The notes under the pieces were generated by a model, which saw only the letters and a program-made list of their open reading frames with translations, ran no database searches and was not told where the DNA came from. The translations under genes were made by a program, and so were the position numbers. This document shows, piece after piece, positions 20,338-28,217 of a stretch of 64,000 nucleotides of DNA. This stretch comes from RI-106 sp964496875. GTDB lineage: Bacteria; Cyanobacteriota; Vampirovibrionia; Obscuribacterales; Obscuribacteraceae. The DNA lies in the NCBI GenBank assembly GCA_964496875.1, contig CAZCBH010000012.1:1-64000 (forward strand), given 5' to 3'. Positions within the stretch are counted from its first letter, which is position 1, and each line of letters starts with the position of its first letter.

Positions 20338-21585
20338 TTATTTGTTCTTTACGAGGAAATAGAGAGCGGTAACACCTGCCAGCATACCGCAGACGGTCAG
20401 AGAAATGGGGGCGCCGAACTGTTGCGCCCCCCAGCCAACTATTAAGCCGCCCACCGGTCCCAGACCGGAGATGATAATCATCCAGAGAGAAAGGACCCGG
20501 CCCCGGATAGAGTCATCTACTGCCAGTTGAATCAAAGAGTTGCTGCCGCTCAGTTGAATCGTGCCGCTGAAGCCCATGGCCAGTGCCACAATGCAGGCAA
20601 GGTAGAAATTGGTCAGATTGGAGAATGCAACCAGGGCGCAAGCCAGGGTGAGTGCGGCCAGTTTGATGTATCTTTTGAGCTGGGCTTGATCCTTGCCTTT
20701 GTTTGCCAGGGCGAGAGAGGCGAAAAAAGAGCCCGAGGCTGCCGCCGCCATCAGAGTACCGAAACCGCTCATGCCCATGCCATAGACGGACTTGGCGAAA
20801 ACCGGCATGAGCACTATATATTGCATGCACAGAAGCGCGGTCACCGAGCCCAATAGGCAGACTGTTCTGATGTCTTCATTTTTTGCGGCAAAAGAGAGAG
20901 ACTCTTTCAGGTTGAAAGATTTTTTGCCGTTCTTAGGCTTGCCGTCATTTTCCTGATTGACTTCGTTCAGCTTTGTAAGGGTCCAGATCACCACCAGGAA
21001 GCTGGCGGCATTCAAAAAGAAGCAGGTGGCTTCACCGTCGCGGTTACCCATTTGACTGACTATTATCGCCGCAAGTACCGGACCGAGAGTGCGGGCGGTA
21101 TGGAAACTGGAAGAGTTCAGGCTGACTGCGTTGACCAGGTCTTTCTTATCGACCAGGTTGAAAGTAAATGCCTGTTTGACCGGCATATCTATGGCATTGG
21201 CCAGACCCAAGATGGTGGCGAGGATCATCACCAGCCAGATATTGAGTTGTCCTGTCAGGGTGAGCATCCCCAGAAGACCGGCCTGGAGGAGCATGATTAC
21301 TTTTGTGGTAATTAGAATACGGCGTCGGTCGAAGTGATCTGCCACCCAGCCCCCTAGAAACCCGAAAAATATAATCGGCGATTGTCTCAGGAAGCTGACC
21401 AGACCAAGGTCCATAGGAGAGTTGGTGATGTCGAAGACAAGCCAGCTAATCGCCGTCAATTGAATCCAGCTTCCGCAACTCGATACTAACTGGGCGATGG
21501 CATAGTTTCGGTAGTTGGCGTTCTTCAGAGAGCGAAAGGTGACCAGGGTCCAGGACGTCAATCCCTGGGGGACAAGCACCTGCAT
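20338..21585 (-). CDS. MFS transporter (EntS-like, MFS_3 type)
   Basis: 415 residues from ATG 21585, chosen because GGAG lies 5 bases before it; TTG 21669 would add 28 polar residues. Twelve hydrophobic helices are evident, with the loop 2-3 motif GGWVADHFDRRR typical of the family that includes enterobactin exporter EntS and other small-molecule or peptide exporters. It is the first gene of the apparent minus-strand operon with DUF1704 and ATP-grasp A, suggesting it exports (or takes up) the ligase product. Diverges from the small acidic peptide gene at 21854, with a 268-base control region carrying a 10-bp inverted repeat. Confidence 0.88.
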   Translation of the reverse strand: MQVLVPQGLTSWTLVTFRSLKNANYRNYAIAQLVSSCGSWIQLTAISWLVFDITNSPMDLGLVSFLRQSPIIFFGFLGGWVADHFDRRRILITTKVIMLLQAGLLGMLTLTGQLNIWLVMILATILGLANAIDMPVKQAFTFNLVDKKDLVNAVSLNSSSFHTARTLGPVLAAIIVSQMGNRDGEATCFFLNAASFLVVIWTLTKLNEVNQENDGKPKNGKKSFNLKESLSFAAKNEDIRTVCLLGSVTALLCMQYIVLMPVFAKSVYGMGMSGFGTLMAAAASGSFFASLALANKGKDQAQLKRYIKLAALTLACALVAFSNLTNFYLACIVALAMGFSGTIQLSGSNSLIQLAVDDSIRGRVLSLWMIIISGLGPVGGLIVGWGAQQFGAPISLTVCGMLAGVTALYFLVKNK

Positions 21586-21729
21586 CTGCACTCCGGCTTT
21601 ATTCTTCAATCTGGATACCCACTGACCGTTGCCTGTAGTTTCTGCCAATTCTCCCGAGTCCTGCCTCAACTCCCCGAATATAAAAGCATTGTACCTTTCG
21701 AGTACCTTGCGAGCTTGAAATTTAATCTG

Positions 21730-21789
21730 ATTTGACCCTATTTATCAGTTCACAGGCACTACTATTTGTGCTAAAAATCAGGGTCAAAT
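21730..21789. repeat. Widely spaced 10-bp inverted repeat in the MFS/peptide divergent region
   Basis: ATTTGACCCT (21730-21739) and AGGGTCAAAT (21780-21789) are perfect reverse complements 40 bases apart, between the divergent starts at 21585 and 21854. Spacing of half-site centres is about 50 bases, close to five helical turns, so two operator half-sites on one DNA face are plausible. Confidence 0.45.
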
Positions 21790-21853
21790 GGAAGGACTTT
21801 CAACTCGCTGTTCCTTGCCATAAATAATGCTCTTTAGCCAGAGGTCGGGTGCC

Positions 21854-22066
21854 ATGTATTCACTGTGGTTGCAGATTCTGAAAAACCTGACTCAAGCTGG
21901 TCAGAAATCTGTCGAAGTATCGCCCGGCGAAGGCGATATGATCAACTTCGCTCCGGAAGTCGAAGTCGAATTCAATCAGGAAAATGAGAGCTCCGAATCT
22001 TATATGGATCCGGAGCATCTCGCGCTTATTCAGATCAACAGCTGCGGCCATGTAATCGCCAGCTAG
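21854..22066 (+). CDS. Small acidic peptide, 70 aa, candidate substrate of the ATP-grasp cluster
   Basis: ATG 21854 (MYSLWLQILKNL) has AGAGG 9 bases upstream; an earlier ATG at 21827 has no site. The N-terminal 20 residues are amphipathic, the middle is strongly acidic (EVEVEFNQENESSESY), and the C-terminus is short and uncharged with the only Cys and His (INSCGHVIAS). There is no signal peptide. It lies between the two ATP-grasp ligase genes, 12 bases from the stop of ATP-grasp B and opposite the MFS operon. An amphipathic leader, acidic spacer and distinct tail fit a modified-peptide precursor, but that is inference only; it might instead be an ordinary small protein. Confidence 0.6.
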   Translation: MYSLWLQILKNLTQAGQKSVEVSPGEGDMINFAPEVEVEFNQENESSESYMDPEHLALIQINSCGHVIAS

Positions 22067-22078
22067 CTTTCAGGCTTT

Positions 22079-23125
22079 TTATAGCGTACACATCTCCACA
22101 TTGTCGAAGTTTCGCTGATAGAACTTCATGTAGTCTACCTTTCTTTCGAGGGCCTCGATTACGGCGTGGGAGAAGTTCACTCCGGTGAATTTCTGGGCAC
22201 TACCCAGACCACCGGGACTAAACACATTTATCTCCATGAGCTTGTTACCGACTATATCGAGACCGACCAGGAACATACCGTCCTGAACCAACTTGGGCCT
22301 GACTATCTCGGCCAGGTGCAACATCTCGTCGGTAATTTCGGCAGGAGCGATACTGCCTCCGGCATGGACGTTGGAGCGGATATCGTCTTCGGCTCCGATT
22401 CTTCTGAAGGCTGCATATTTACCTTTGTGCCGCAGGGGCAGTCCGTTCATCAAGAATAGTCTTGTATCGCCTTTGGCAGCTGCCGCTAGATATTCCTGGG
22501 CGATGACATAGCCGTCTTTGGCGATAGAGTCGACAATCTGGTTGAGGTTGGCCATGTTGTTCTTGTCCACCAGAAAGACTCCCTGGCCTCCGGAGCCCTG
22601 GAGCGGTTTCAGTACTATTCTGTCGCCTTCTTCTTTGGCAAACTCTTTGATCGCTTTTTTGCTTCTTGTAATTATGGTTCTGGGTCGAACTTCCTCTGGA
22701 AATAGCTGGAAGTACATTTTGTTCATCGCTTTGGCAAGACCGTTGGGATCGTTCAAGACGATGACGCCATGTCTCATGGAAACTCTGCCGAAGTTGATGC
22801 CGACGTTCTGGGCCCATTGCCTGGAGGCAGGCTCCTTGGCCGGGTCGCTGCGGAGAAAGAGGACATCGAAATCGTCCACCACTATCTCTTCCAGCTTGGC
22901 TTTATTGCTCTGGATCTCTTTCAGGTAGATCTCGGACGATTTGTACTGGTTTTTGGGTGCGTGTCTTGCCACCGCCATAATCTTGTTGTCTTTGTTGTAC
23001 TTGAAGTCGTCGGCGCCTATCACCCAGGCTTCATGACCGCGGTTGATGGCGGCCATGGCAAGGCGGTTTGTTGTATATCCGACTTCCTCGGTCATTACGT
23101 CGTTTACGAATAATGCCAGTCTCAT
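22079..23125 (-). CDS. GshB-like ATP-grasp ligase B
   Basis: 348 residues, the same length as ligase A and identical with it at more than half of positions by eye in the C-terminal two thirds (shared DGYVIAQEY, GDTRLF, RSNVH, DGMFLVGLDIVG). ATP-grasp elements: IVLKPLQGSGGQGVFLV, DTRLFLMNG and EINVFSPGG. AAGGACAG precedes ATG 23125. It is transcribed on its own toward the small peptide gene and away from the S9 peptidase. Two non-identical ligases suggest two successive or alternative substrates. Glutathione synthesis cannot be excluded but no partner gene for it is present. Confidence 0.88.
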   Translation of the reverse strand: MRLALFVNDVMTEEVGYTTNRLAMAAINRGHEAWVIGADDFKYNKDNKIMAVARHAPKNQYKSSEIYLKEIQSNKAKLEEIVVDDFDVLFLRSDPAKEPASRQWAQNVGINFGRVSMRHGVIVLNDPNGLAKAMNKMYFQLFPEEVRPRTIITRSKKAIKEFAKEEGDRIVLKPLQGSGGQGVFLVDKNNMANLNQIVDSIAKDGYVIAQEYLAAAAKGDTRLFLMNGLPLRHKGKYAAFRRIGAEDDIRSNVHAGGSIAPAEITDEMLHLAEIVRPKLVQDGMFLVGLDIVGNKLMEINVFSPGGLGSAQKFTGVNFSHAVIEALERKVDYMKFYQRNFDNVEMCTL

Positions 23126-23370
23126 TTTCTGTCCTTATATTGGTTTCCTGGTGACCCGAATTTTGAGTTGAATTATATAGGGATTGGATATTTTTTTCTC
23201 GGATTGTAGAGGCTACTAGACCAGCTTGAGAAATATTTATCCGTTAGAACCGGTGGCATCGGGTGAATAGAATTAACCTCGACCCTTTGGACTATCTATA
23301 TTAATTTCTCCCTGCTTATGTTTAAATCAAGTATCCAAGGGATCGGTTTGCGAAGATTGCAAATATTTCA

Positions 23371-25491
23371 ATGGTGGCGCGAGAGAAACACAGAGTCGGT
23401 ACAGCTTCCATACTGCGTAAAGCGATCGTCGCACTACCGGTAGTGTCAGCTCTTTTCTTCCTTGTCCATGATTTTTGCCAACCGGCAGCCGCTCAAATCG
23501 AGAAAAAAGAGAGTGCCTTTCTTTCTATGAAAGTCGAAGGCAAGGAAGAGGACGGTAGCGAAGTCGTCAAGGACAGTGCCGATCTCAATATGTCCGGATT
23601 GCCTCCTATTCCGGAGTCTCTAGCCAACAAGCTCAGTCGTTTCACCAACTTTCGCTCTGCCACCATAGCCGATTGGCATCCTCTCAGCGAGACGATGCTA
23701 ATCATCACAAACCTCTGTCAGAATACTCAAGTACACCAGGTCTTGATGCCTGGCGGTGCCCGCTTTCAGCTGACCTTCGAGAAAGACAACGTCCTCTGGC
23801 TCGGTGCCACCGCCAAGACCGCCTCTTATGACCCCATAAAAGGGGACTTTTTTATTTTCAGTAAGAGCCGCGGCGGAGATGAGAACAATCAGAATTATCT
23901 TTACGATTTCAAAAGCGGAAAAATCAGCTTGCTTACCGACGGTAAGTCTCGCAACACACCGGGAGTCTGGTCTAATTCCGGAAGACTTCTAGCCTATGAG
24001 TCGAACAGGCGCACCGGCCGCGATATGGATTTGTATCTTGTCGACCCCAGGGATAAGTCCACCGACCGGATGTTGACCGTGGTCGGCGGCGGCGGTTGGA
24101 CCATTCTGGACTGGTCGCCTGGTGACAGGCACATACTGGTGCGCAAACACACTTCGATTCTGGAGAGTTATCTCTGGTCTTTTGATGCAACCACCGGTAA
24201 TGCAACTCTGCTTTTCCCCAAGACAGGCTTGGAGCGTATTGCCTACAAGAACGCACAATTCTCTAAAGACGGTAAAGGGCTCATTGTTCTTACAGATAAA
24301 GATTCGGAGTTTTTGCGCCTTGCCTATGTCGATATCGAATCCGGTGTGCATCAGTATCTCTCGCCGGCAATTAATTGGGATGTGGACAAGTTCTCGATGT
24401 CTAAAGATCGCAGCAAGTTGGCCTTTACCATGAACGTGAACGGCTATAGCCGACTTTATATCTATGATATCGAGAGCAAGGTCAGTCGCCACATCGGCAA
24501 TCTGGGCGATGGCATAGTTTCATCCCTACTCTGGCACGGAAACGGTAACGAAGTAGGTTTCTCTTTCAGCTCCCGCACCTCTCCCCATGATGTCTATTCT
24601 CTCGATGTGGAGACCAATGTCTTGAGGCGCTGGACTTCGAGTGAAACCGGTGGTATCAACCCGGAGACCTTCGATGTTCCAGAGTTAGTGCGCTGGAGAA
24701 GTCCTGATCAAGTCGAGTTCTCCGGCTATATGTACAAGCCCAAGGAAGGAACGCATCCGGGCAAACGACCGGTGATCATCTATTTTCATGGTGGTCCTGA
24801 AGGACAGCATCGTCCCGGTTTCATCGGTCGCAACAACTATTTGATCAACGAACTCGGGGTGGCCATGGTCTTTCCTAATGTGCGGGGTTCGACCGGATAT
24901 GGCAAGACTTTCTTGAAGCTGGATGACGGACTGTTACGCGCCAATGCCTACAAAGACATAAAGACCGTGCTCGATTGGGTCAAGACCCAGGAGGATCTGG
25001 ATCCGGAGAGGGTTATGTTAATGGGCAGAAGTTATGGTGGCTATATGTCGCTTGCCGGAGCTGCTCTATACAGCGACTCGATTCGCTGTGCAGTAGACGT
25101 GGTCGGACCCTCCAATTTAGCCACCTTTTTGCAGAACACCAAAGGCTACCGTCGCAATCTCCGGCGCGCCGAATATGGTGACGAGCGGGAGCCCAAAGTG
25201 CGCAAGTATCTGGAGCGCATTGCTCCGTATAATAGAGCCAGTCAGATCAAGAAACCGCTGCTTATTATTCAGGGAGCCAACGATCCCAGGGTTCCGGAAA
25301 GTGAATCGAGCCAGATGGTCAAGCGTATCAAGAACCATGGTGTACCGTTGTGGTACCTGGTCGTCAAAGACGCCGGCCATAGCTTTCGCAAGAAGCCCTT
25401 GATAGATGCTCAGTTTTTCACCATTGTGATGTTCGTCAAAAAGTATCTGCTTCCCGAAAAGGAAGTCGCTGTTGTGGAAGCCGGGGCTTAA
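23371..25491 (+). CDS. Secreted S9 (prolyl oligopeptidase family) peptidase
   Basis: 706 residues with an N-terminal signal or anchor (hydrophobic 19-36, then AAAQ). Residues about 85-420 contain repeated beta-propeller blades (WSNSGRLLAYESNR, DLYLVDPRDKS, WSPGDRHIL). The C-terminal alpha/beta-hydrolase has the catalytic triad S554 in GRSYGGY, D638 in NDPRVP and H670 in DAGHSF, with the oxyanion region YFHGGPEGQ. It resembles acylaminoacyl/dipeptidyl peptidases and should act outside the cytoplasm on oligopeptides. It diverges from ATP-grasp B across 245 bases and may belong functionally to the same cluster, although it could be general nutrition. No clear ribosome site before ATG 23371. Confidence 0.9.
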   Translation: MVAREKHRVGTASILRKAIVALPVVSALFFLVHDFCQPAAAQIEKKESAFLSMKVEGKEEDGSEVVKDSADLNMSGLPPIPESLANKLSRFTNFRSATIADWHPLSETMLIITNLCQNTQVHQVLMPGGARFQLTFEKDNVLWLGATAKTASYDPIKGDFFIFSKSRGGDENNQNYLYDFKSGKISLLTDGKSRNTPGVWSNSGRLLAYESNRRTGRDMDLYLVDPRDKSTDRMLTVVGGGGWTILDWSPGDRHILVRKHTSILESYLWSFDATTGNATLLFPKTGLERIAYKNAQFSKDGKGLIVLTDKDSEFLRLAYVDIESGVHQYLSPAINWDVDKFSMSKDRSKLAFTMNVNGYSRLYIYDIESKVSRHIGNLGDGIVSSLLWHGNGNEVGFSFSSRTSPHDVYSLDVETNVLRRWTSSETGGINPETFDVPELVRWRSPDQVEFSGYMYKPKEGTHPGKRPVIIYFHGGPEGQHRPGFIGRNNYLINELGVAMVFPNVRGSTGYGKTFLKLDDGLLRANAYKDIKTVLDWVKTQEDLDPERVMLMGRSYGGYMSLAGAALYSDSIRCAVDVVGPSNLATFLQNTKGYRRNLRRAEYGDEREPKVRKYLERIAPYNRASQIKKPLLIIQGANDPRVPESESSQMVKRIKNHGVPLWYLVVKDAGHSFRKKPLIDAQFFTIVMFVKKYLLPEKEVAVVEAGA

Positions 25492-25499
25492 GCTCGGTC

Positions 25500-25709
25500 T
25501 CAGTCGCCTTCGCCCAGATCTTTCTTGGTCATATAGCTGTCCATCTCCGGATCATCTTCCTGGTAGCTGGTGGTAAGGATAGAGCGGTCTTCGGTGCCGC
25601 ATGCACTGCATGCTACCATATGGGCCCGGGGGACGATGTTGAAGATCTCGCATATGTTGCAAAAGTACTCCCTGGCTGCTTCGAGCAGGTCGAATTTAGA
25701 AACTTGCAT
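25500..25709 (-). CDS. Small Cys-rich (zinc-ribbon-like) protein, 69 aa
   Basis: GAGGAACACC precedes ATG 25709. Two Cys pairs, CNIC at about residue 17 and CSACG at about 34, have the spacing of a small zinc-binding fold; the acidic tail (EDDPEMDS, DLGEGD) is unstructured. Cytoplasmic. It lies tail to tail with the S9 peptidase (8 bases apart) and downstream of the repeat protein at 25769 on the same strand. Unknown function. Confidence 0.65.
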   Translation of the reverse strand: MQVSKFDLLEAAREYFCNICEIFNIVPRAHMVACSACGTEDRSILTTSYQEDDPEMDSYMTKKDLGEGD

Positions 25710-25768
25710 CTTGGTGTTCCTCTGTTCTAATTTTTGGTTTGTTTTGATAAATTGGTCGTTTCTTCAGT

Positions 25769-26164
25769 TCAGGCGATTCTGAAATTCAGGGATCTCAGAT
25801 ATTGACTTGATGCCTGGGCTCTGGCTGCCACCAAAGGATTTGTGTCTTTCTCCAGTTTTCCCAGGATGTCGGTAGCAATCCAGGGCGGTGAGCTCGCCAG
25901 GGTATATCTCACTTCCGGGGAGGGGTCGTCGGCCAACCTGACCAGGACGTCGACGGGGGTATTATCATTCTCTGCTACGGCGATTCTTACCTCTGGGTTT
26001 CTGTCGGCGGATAGTCTTTCCAGCACATCCAGGGGGCTGTTTTCGTTCTCCGCTACGCGTTTGCGGACCTCCCTGTTCTTGCTCCTGGATAGCTGGCGGA
26101 GCTCCATATCGTCCATGCTCTTCCTTGCTCTCAAAAGATCTCCATTCGTTTTGAGGAGTTTCAT
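25769..26164 (-). CDS. Leucine-rich-repeat-variant (LRV/HEAT-like) protein, 131 aa
   Basis: After about 28 residues the protein is built from units of about 25 residues with the pattern VRxxVAxNxxxPxxVLxxLxxD (PEVRIAVAENDNTPVDVL, then PEVRYTLASSPPWIATDIL). This is the leucine-rich-repeat-variant signature, a short right-handed helical stack that binds proteins. AAGGAC lies just before ATG 26164. No Fe-S cluster Cys residues, unlike the type LRV of Azotobacter. A protein-interaction role is likely; the partner is unknown. Confidence 0.8.
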   Translation of the reverse strand: MKLLKTNGDLLRARKSMDDMELRQLSRSKNREVRKRVAENENSPLDVLERLSADRNPEVRIAVAENDNTPVDVLVRLADDPSPEVRYTLASSPPWIATDILGKLEKDTNPLVAARAQASSQYLRSLNFRIA

Positions 26165-26581
26165 AGTCCTTTTCCCTCCTGGAGCTTGATAGAAAGGAGA
26201 GTCGACGCTTATATGCTAACTCTTCCAATACCCACTAATTTATGATTTATCACGACTGGTATTGCATGTGAAGTTAAATATGGTACCGAACAGATTAAAT
26301 CTGTCAGTGAGCCTCGACCATTGAGAGTCCCCCGGGACATCGCATCTGGTGGCTCGAATCTTGCTCGAATCTTACTCGACCCTTGCTGGAATATCTGGGC
26401 GCCGGCTCCGGACTCGAGTCGAAAGGCGCTTGACAACCTTGTCTATTAAGAGCTGTTTGTATCCTGTCGCCGGACTTGCAAAGAGGGTGTGGCTGCTAAC
26501 CCTCATCAATAAAGAGTTTTAGGAATATGTAAGAGCTCTTAGCTACTCTGTCCTTCAAATTAGTGGAACTAAATTGAAAAA
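26165..26581. other. Intergenic region upstream of merC-like gene, about 417 bases
   Basis: No gene is supported. It contains 11-bp tandem repeats at 26352-26384 and a 12-bp palindrome TAAGAGCTCTTA at 26530-26541 about 70 bases before the merC-like start. Confidence 0.4.
26352..26384. repeat. 11-bp tandem repeat, three units
   Basis: GCTCGAATCTT occurs twice in tandem (26352-26362, 26363-26373), followed by a degenerate third unit ACTCGACCCTT (26374-26384). One-turn phasing suggests a regulator-binding array rather than a chance repeat. Confidence 0.45.
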
Positions 26582-26603
26582 TGAAAATGATTATCGTTAT
26601 ACT
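26582..26603 (+). promoter_or_regulatory. Fur/Zur-like box overlapping a TATACT -10 element
   Basis: TGAAAATGATTATCG (26582-26596) matches the 7-1-7 Fur-superfamily palindrome TGATAATGATTATCA at 13 of 15 positions. TATACT (26598-26603) follows at once and ends six bases before ATG 26610. A repressor bound here would block the promoter. The neighbouring metal-transporter gene with a His-rich loop fits zinc control. Confidence 0.55.
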
Positions 26604-26609
26604 GGCTTC

Positions 26610-27095
26610 ATGAACATAAAAGCGATCGATTGTTGTGGAAGCAAGTGCGGCTCCGCCGGGCAAGATTCCGGGTTGAATTCGGGCTCTAATTTGAGCGCTC
26701 ACGCAGAGAAACAACCTGGACCGACCAGGGTGCTGGATCTTCTCGGCATCCTCGCCGCTTTTGTGTGCCTGATTCATTGTCTGGCTCTTCCGGTGGTGAT
26801 GACCTTTCTGCCGACATTGATCCACCACCATTCCCATGACGACTCCACCCATGTCATCCTAGCCGGATGGGTGCTCTTATTTTGCCTGACGGCGATTGTG
26901 CCTGGTTTCGTCAAACATGGCTATCGCCGTATTTTGCTTTTGATGGTCATCGGTCTATCGGCGGTGTTGGCAGCCACCTTCCATTCCCAGGTCGGGCTGG
27001 CAGAAAGCGTCGAGATACCTCTTATAACCATGGGCAATCTTCTGATTATCTCTGCCCATCTTTATAACCGCCGTTTGCTCAAAGCGGTTTCCTGA
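26610..27095 (+). CDS. MerC-like membrane metal transporter
   Basis: ATG 26610 (MNIKAIDCCGSKCGS) is chosen because the promoter and Fur/Zur-like box end just before it; the TTG at 26574 would put the box inside the gene. 161 residues: a Cys-rich N-terminus (CCGSKCG), then four hydrophobic helices with the MerC signature AFVCLIHCLALPVV and a His-rich loop (HHHSHDDSTH) after it. MerC proteins move mercuric ions, but chromosomal homologues under Zur-type control are thought to handle zinc; the His loop and box support that here. Leaderless transcription is likely. Inner membrane. Convergent with the next gene. Confidence 0.8.
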   Translation: MNIKAIDCCGSKCGSAGQDSGLNSGSNLSAHAEKQPGPTRVLDLLGILAAFVCLIHCLALPVVMTFLPTLIHHHSHDDSTHVILAGWVLLFCLTAIVPGFVKHGYRRILLLMVIGLSAVLAATFHSQVGLAESVEIPLITMGNLLIISAHLYNRRLLKAVS

Positions 27096-27111
27096 AGCGC
27101 TTATTTGCTCG

Positions 27112-27510
27112 TTATTCGTCCAGTCTTTTATATTTTGCCGGTCGCTCACCGGTGATAATGCCTATTACCAGCATCACCAGGCCTCCCCAGATAGCAGGAA
27201 GCCAGCCGTTTATGGTCAGAAAGTGGGGGATGAGACCGGCGAGGAGCTTGAGACAGACCGCCGGCAAAAGCCAGAAACCTAATAACCATACAGGAATGAG
27301 AAATAGAATAGCCAGACCGAAGGTGCTGATGGCGAGAAGGGCCGAAAGCGTTATCGCCAGCCATTCTACCAGCCATACTAATAAAGTGAAGAATAATCCG
27401 GCACCGATCGCCTGGATGAAATTGCCATGAAAACTTATACCGTCAAGCATCGGCAGAATGTAGTCGATGGCGGCGGCAAGCAGTACCAGTCTAAGTATGA
27501 ATCTTTTCAT
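27112..27510 (-). CDS. Small membrane protein, Phage_holin_4_2-like
   Basis: 132 residues with four hydrophobic segments, beginning MKRFILRLVLLAAAIDYILPML, containing GISFHGNFIQAIGAGL, STFGLAILFLIPVW and a final helix. The start, Gly-Ile loop and TFGL turn fit the widespread phage-holin-4 superfamily (formerly DUF360), small inner-membrane proteins of unclear role that are mostly not phage-borne. No prophage genes are near. It converges with the merC-like gene and diverges from the avidin-like gene by about 200 bases. Confidence 0.7.
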   Translation of the reverse strand: MKRFILRLVLLAAAIDYILPMLDGISFHGNFIQAIGAGLFFTLLVWLVEWLAITLSALLAISTFGLAILFLIPVWLLGFWLLPAVCLKLLAGLIPHFLTINGWLPAIWGGLVMLVIGIITGERPAKYKRLDE

Positions 27511-27719
27511 GACACTGTCATCTTAGCAAATATAGGCTTTGTTTTGGTTCCAGGTGAAGGCGAAGTCTTTTTCTATTTAAGTAGAAGAGCTAAGCACATA
27601 GCATCCATCTGTCGATTGAAACCGCTTTCACCAGAATGTTTCATCCCGATGGCCGATATCAACAAGTTCAATCTCTATCAGAATTTCTGTAGGAATAAGC
27701 GATGGGAAGGTGATTTGTA

Positions 27720-28217
27720 ATGACAGCCAGAACAGAGACTTTGAAGCGAAAAATGAAAACCGTAGATAAATCCGCCTATCTCGGCAGATGGAGGAACCAG
27801 CACGGTTCCGAACTCAATATTGTCGATATCGAGGTCGACCCTTCCGGTTATGAATTGCGAGGTACTTTCAAAACCGGTGTGGGGGCGCATGATCCCGAAG
27901 AGGAATTTCCGGTCTGGGGATTTCTGTCGAAAAAGCTGATTACCTTTTCGGTCAATTTTTCTAGACATGGCTGCCTGACGGCCTGGACCGGGCAATATCG
28001 CGATGACGGAAAAGAGCCCGTGCTCGAGACCCTCTGGCACCTGACCAGGGAATTGCCGGAGAAGGGGGGCGATGAGAAGGACCGTGTCTGGACAGGAATC
28101 TGGACCGGTGCCGATACATTTTGCAGGGTCAAAAAAGAGGACAGTCATAGAGATCTCACCCTATTCGATCGGCCGGTTTCGGCTCCGTCTTATCCTTTTA
28201 AGACTTCGTTGAAATAA
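27720..28217 (+). CDS. Avidin/streptavidin-like biotin-binding protein
   Basis: 165 residues. Motifs align in order with streptavidin: GRWRNQHGSELNI (Asn and Ser of the first biotin loop), RGTFKTGVG, FSVNF (avidin TVNW, with Phe in place of the biotin-contacting Trp), LTAWTGQY (streptavidin TTWSGQY), LETLWHLT (Trp108 region), and WTGADTFCRV (Asp128 region). So most ligand residues are kept, while one of the four Trp is Phe. There is no signal peptide, unlike secreted avidins, and there are N- and C-terminal extensions of about 20 and 25 residues. Biotin binding is a strong inference; affinity and tetramerisation are unknown. AAGGTGA precedes ATG 27720. Its stop abuts the stop of the converging kinase gene. 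Confidence 0.82.
   Translation: MTARTETLKRKMKTVDKSAYLGRWRNQHGSELNIVDIEVDPSGYELRGTFKTGVGAHDPEEEFPVWGFLSKKLITFSVNFSRHGCLTAWTGQYRDDGKEPVLETLWHLTRELPEKGGDEKDRVWTGIWTGADTFCRVKKEDSHRDLTLFDRPVSAPSYPFKTSLK

Noticed and set aside
26582..27095. Mercury-resistance operon
   Set aside because: No merR, merA, merT or merP is adjacent, and the box and His loop point to zinc.
27112..27510. Prophage remnant suggested by the holin-like protein
   Set aside because: No integrase, structural or lysis genes nearby; this superfamily is mostly chromosomal.
27427..27720. 97-codon plus-strand frame before the avidin-like gene
   Set aside because: Its first third is antisense to the holin-like gene and it lacks a ribosome site.
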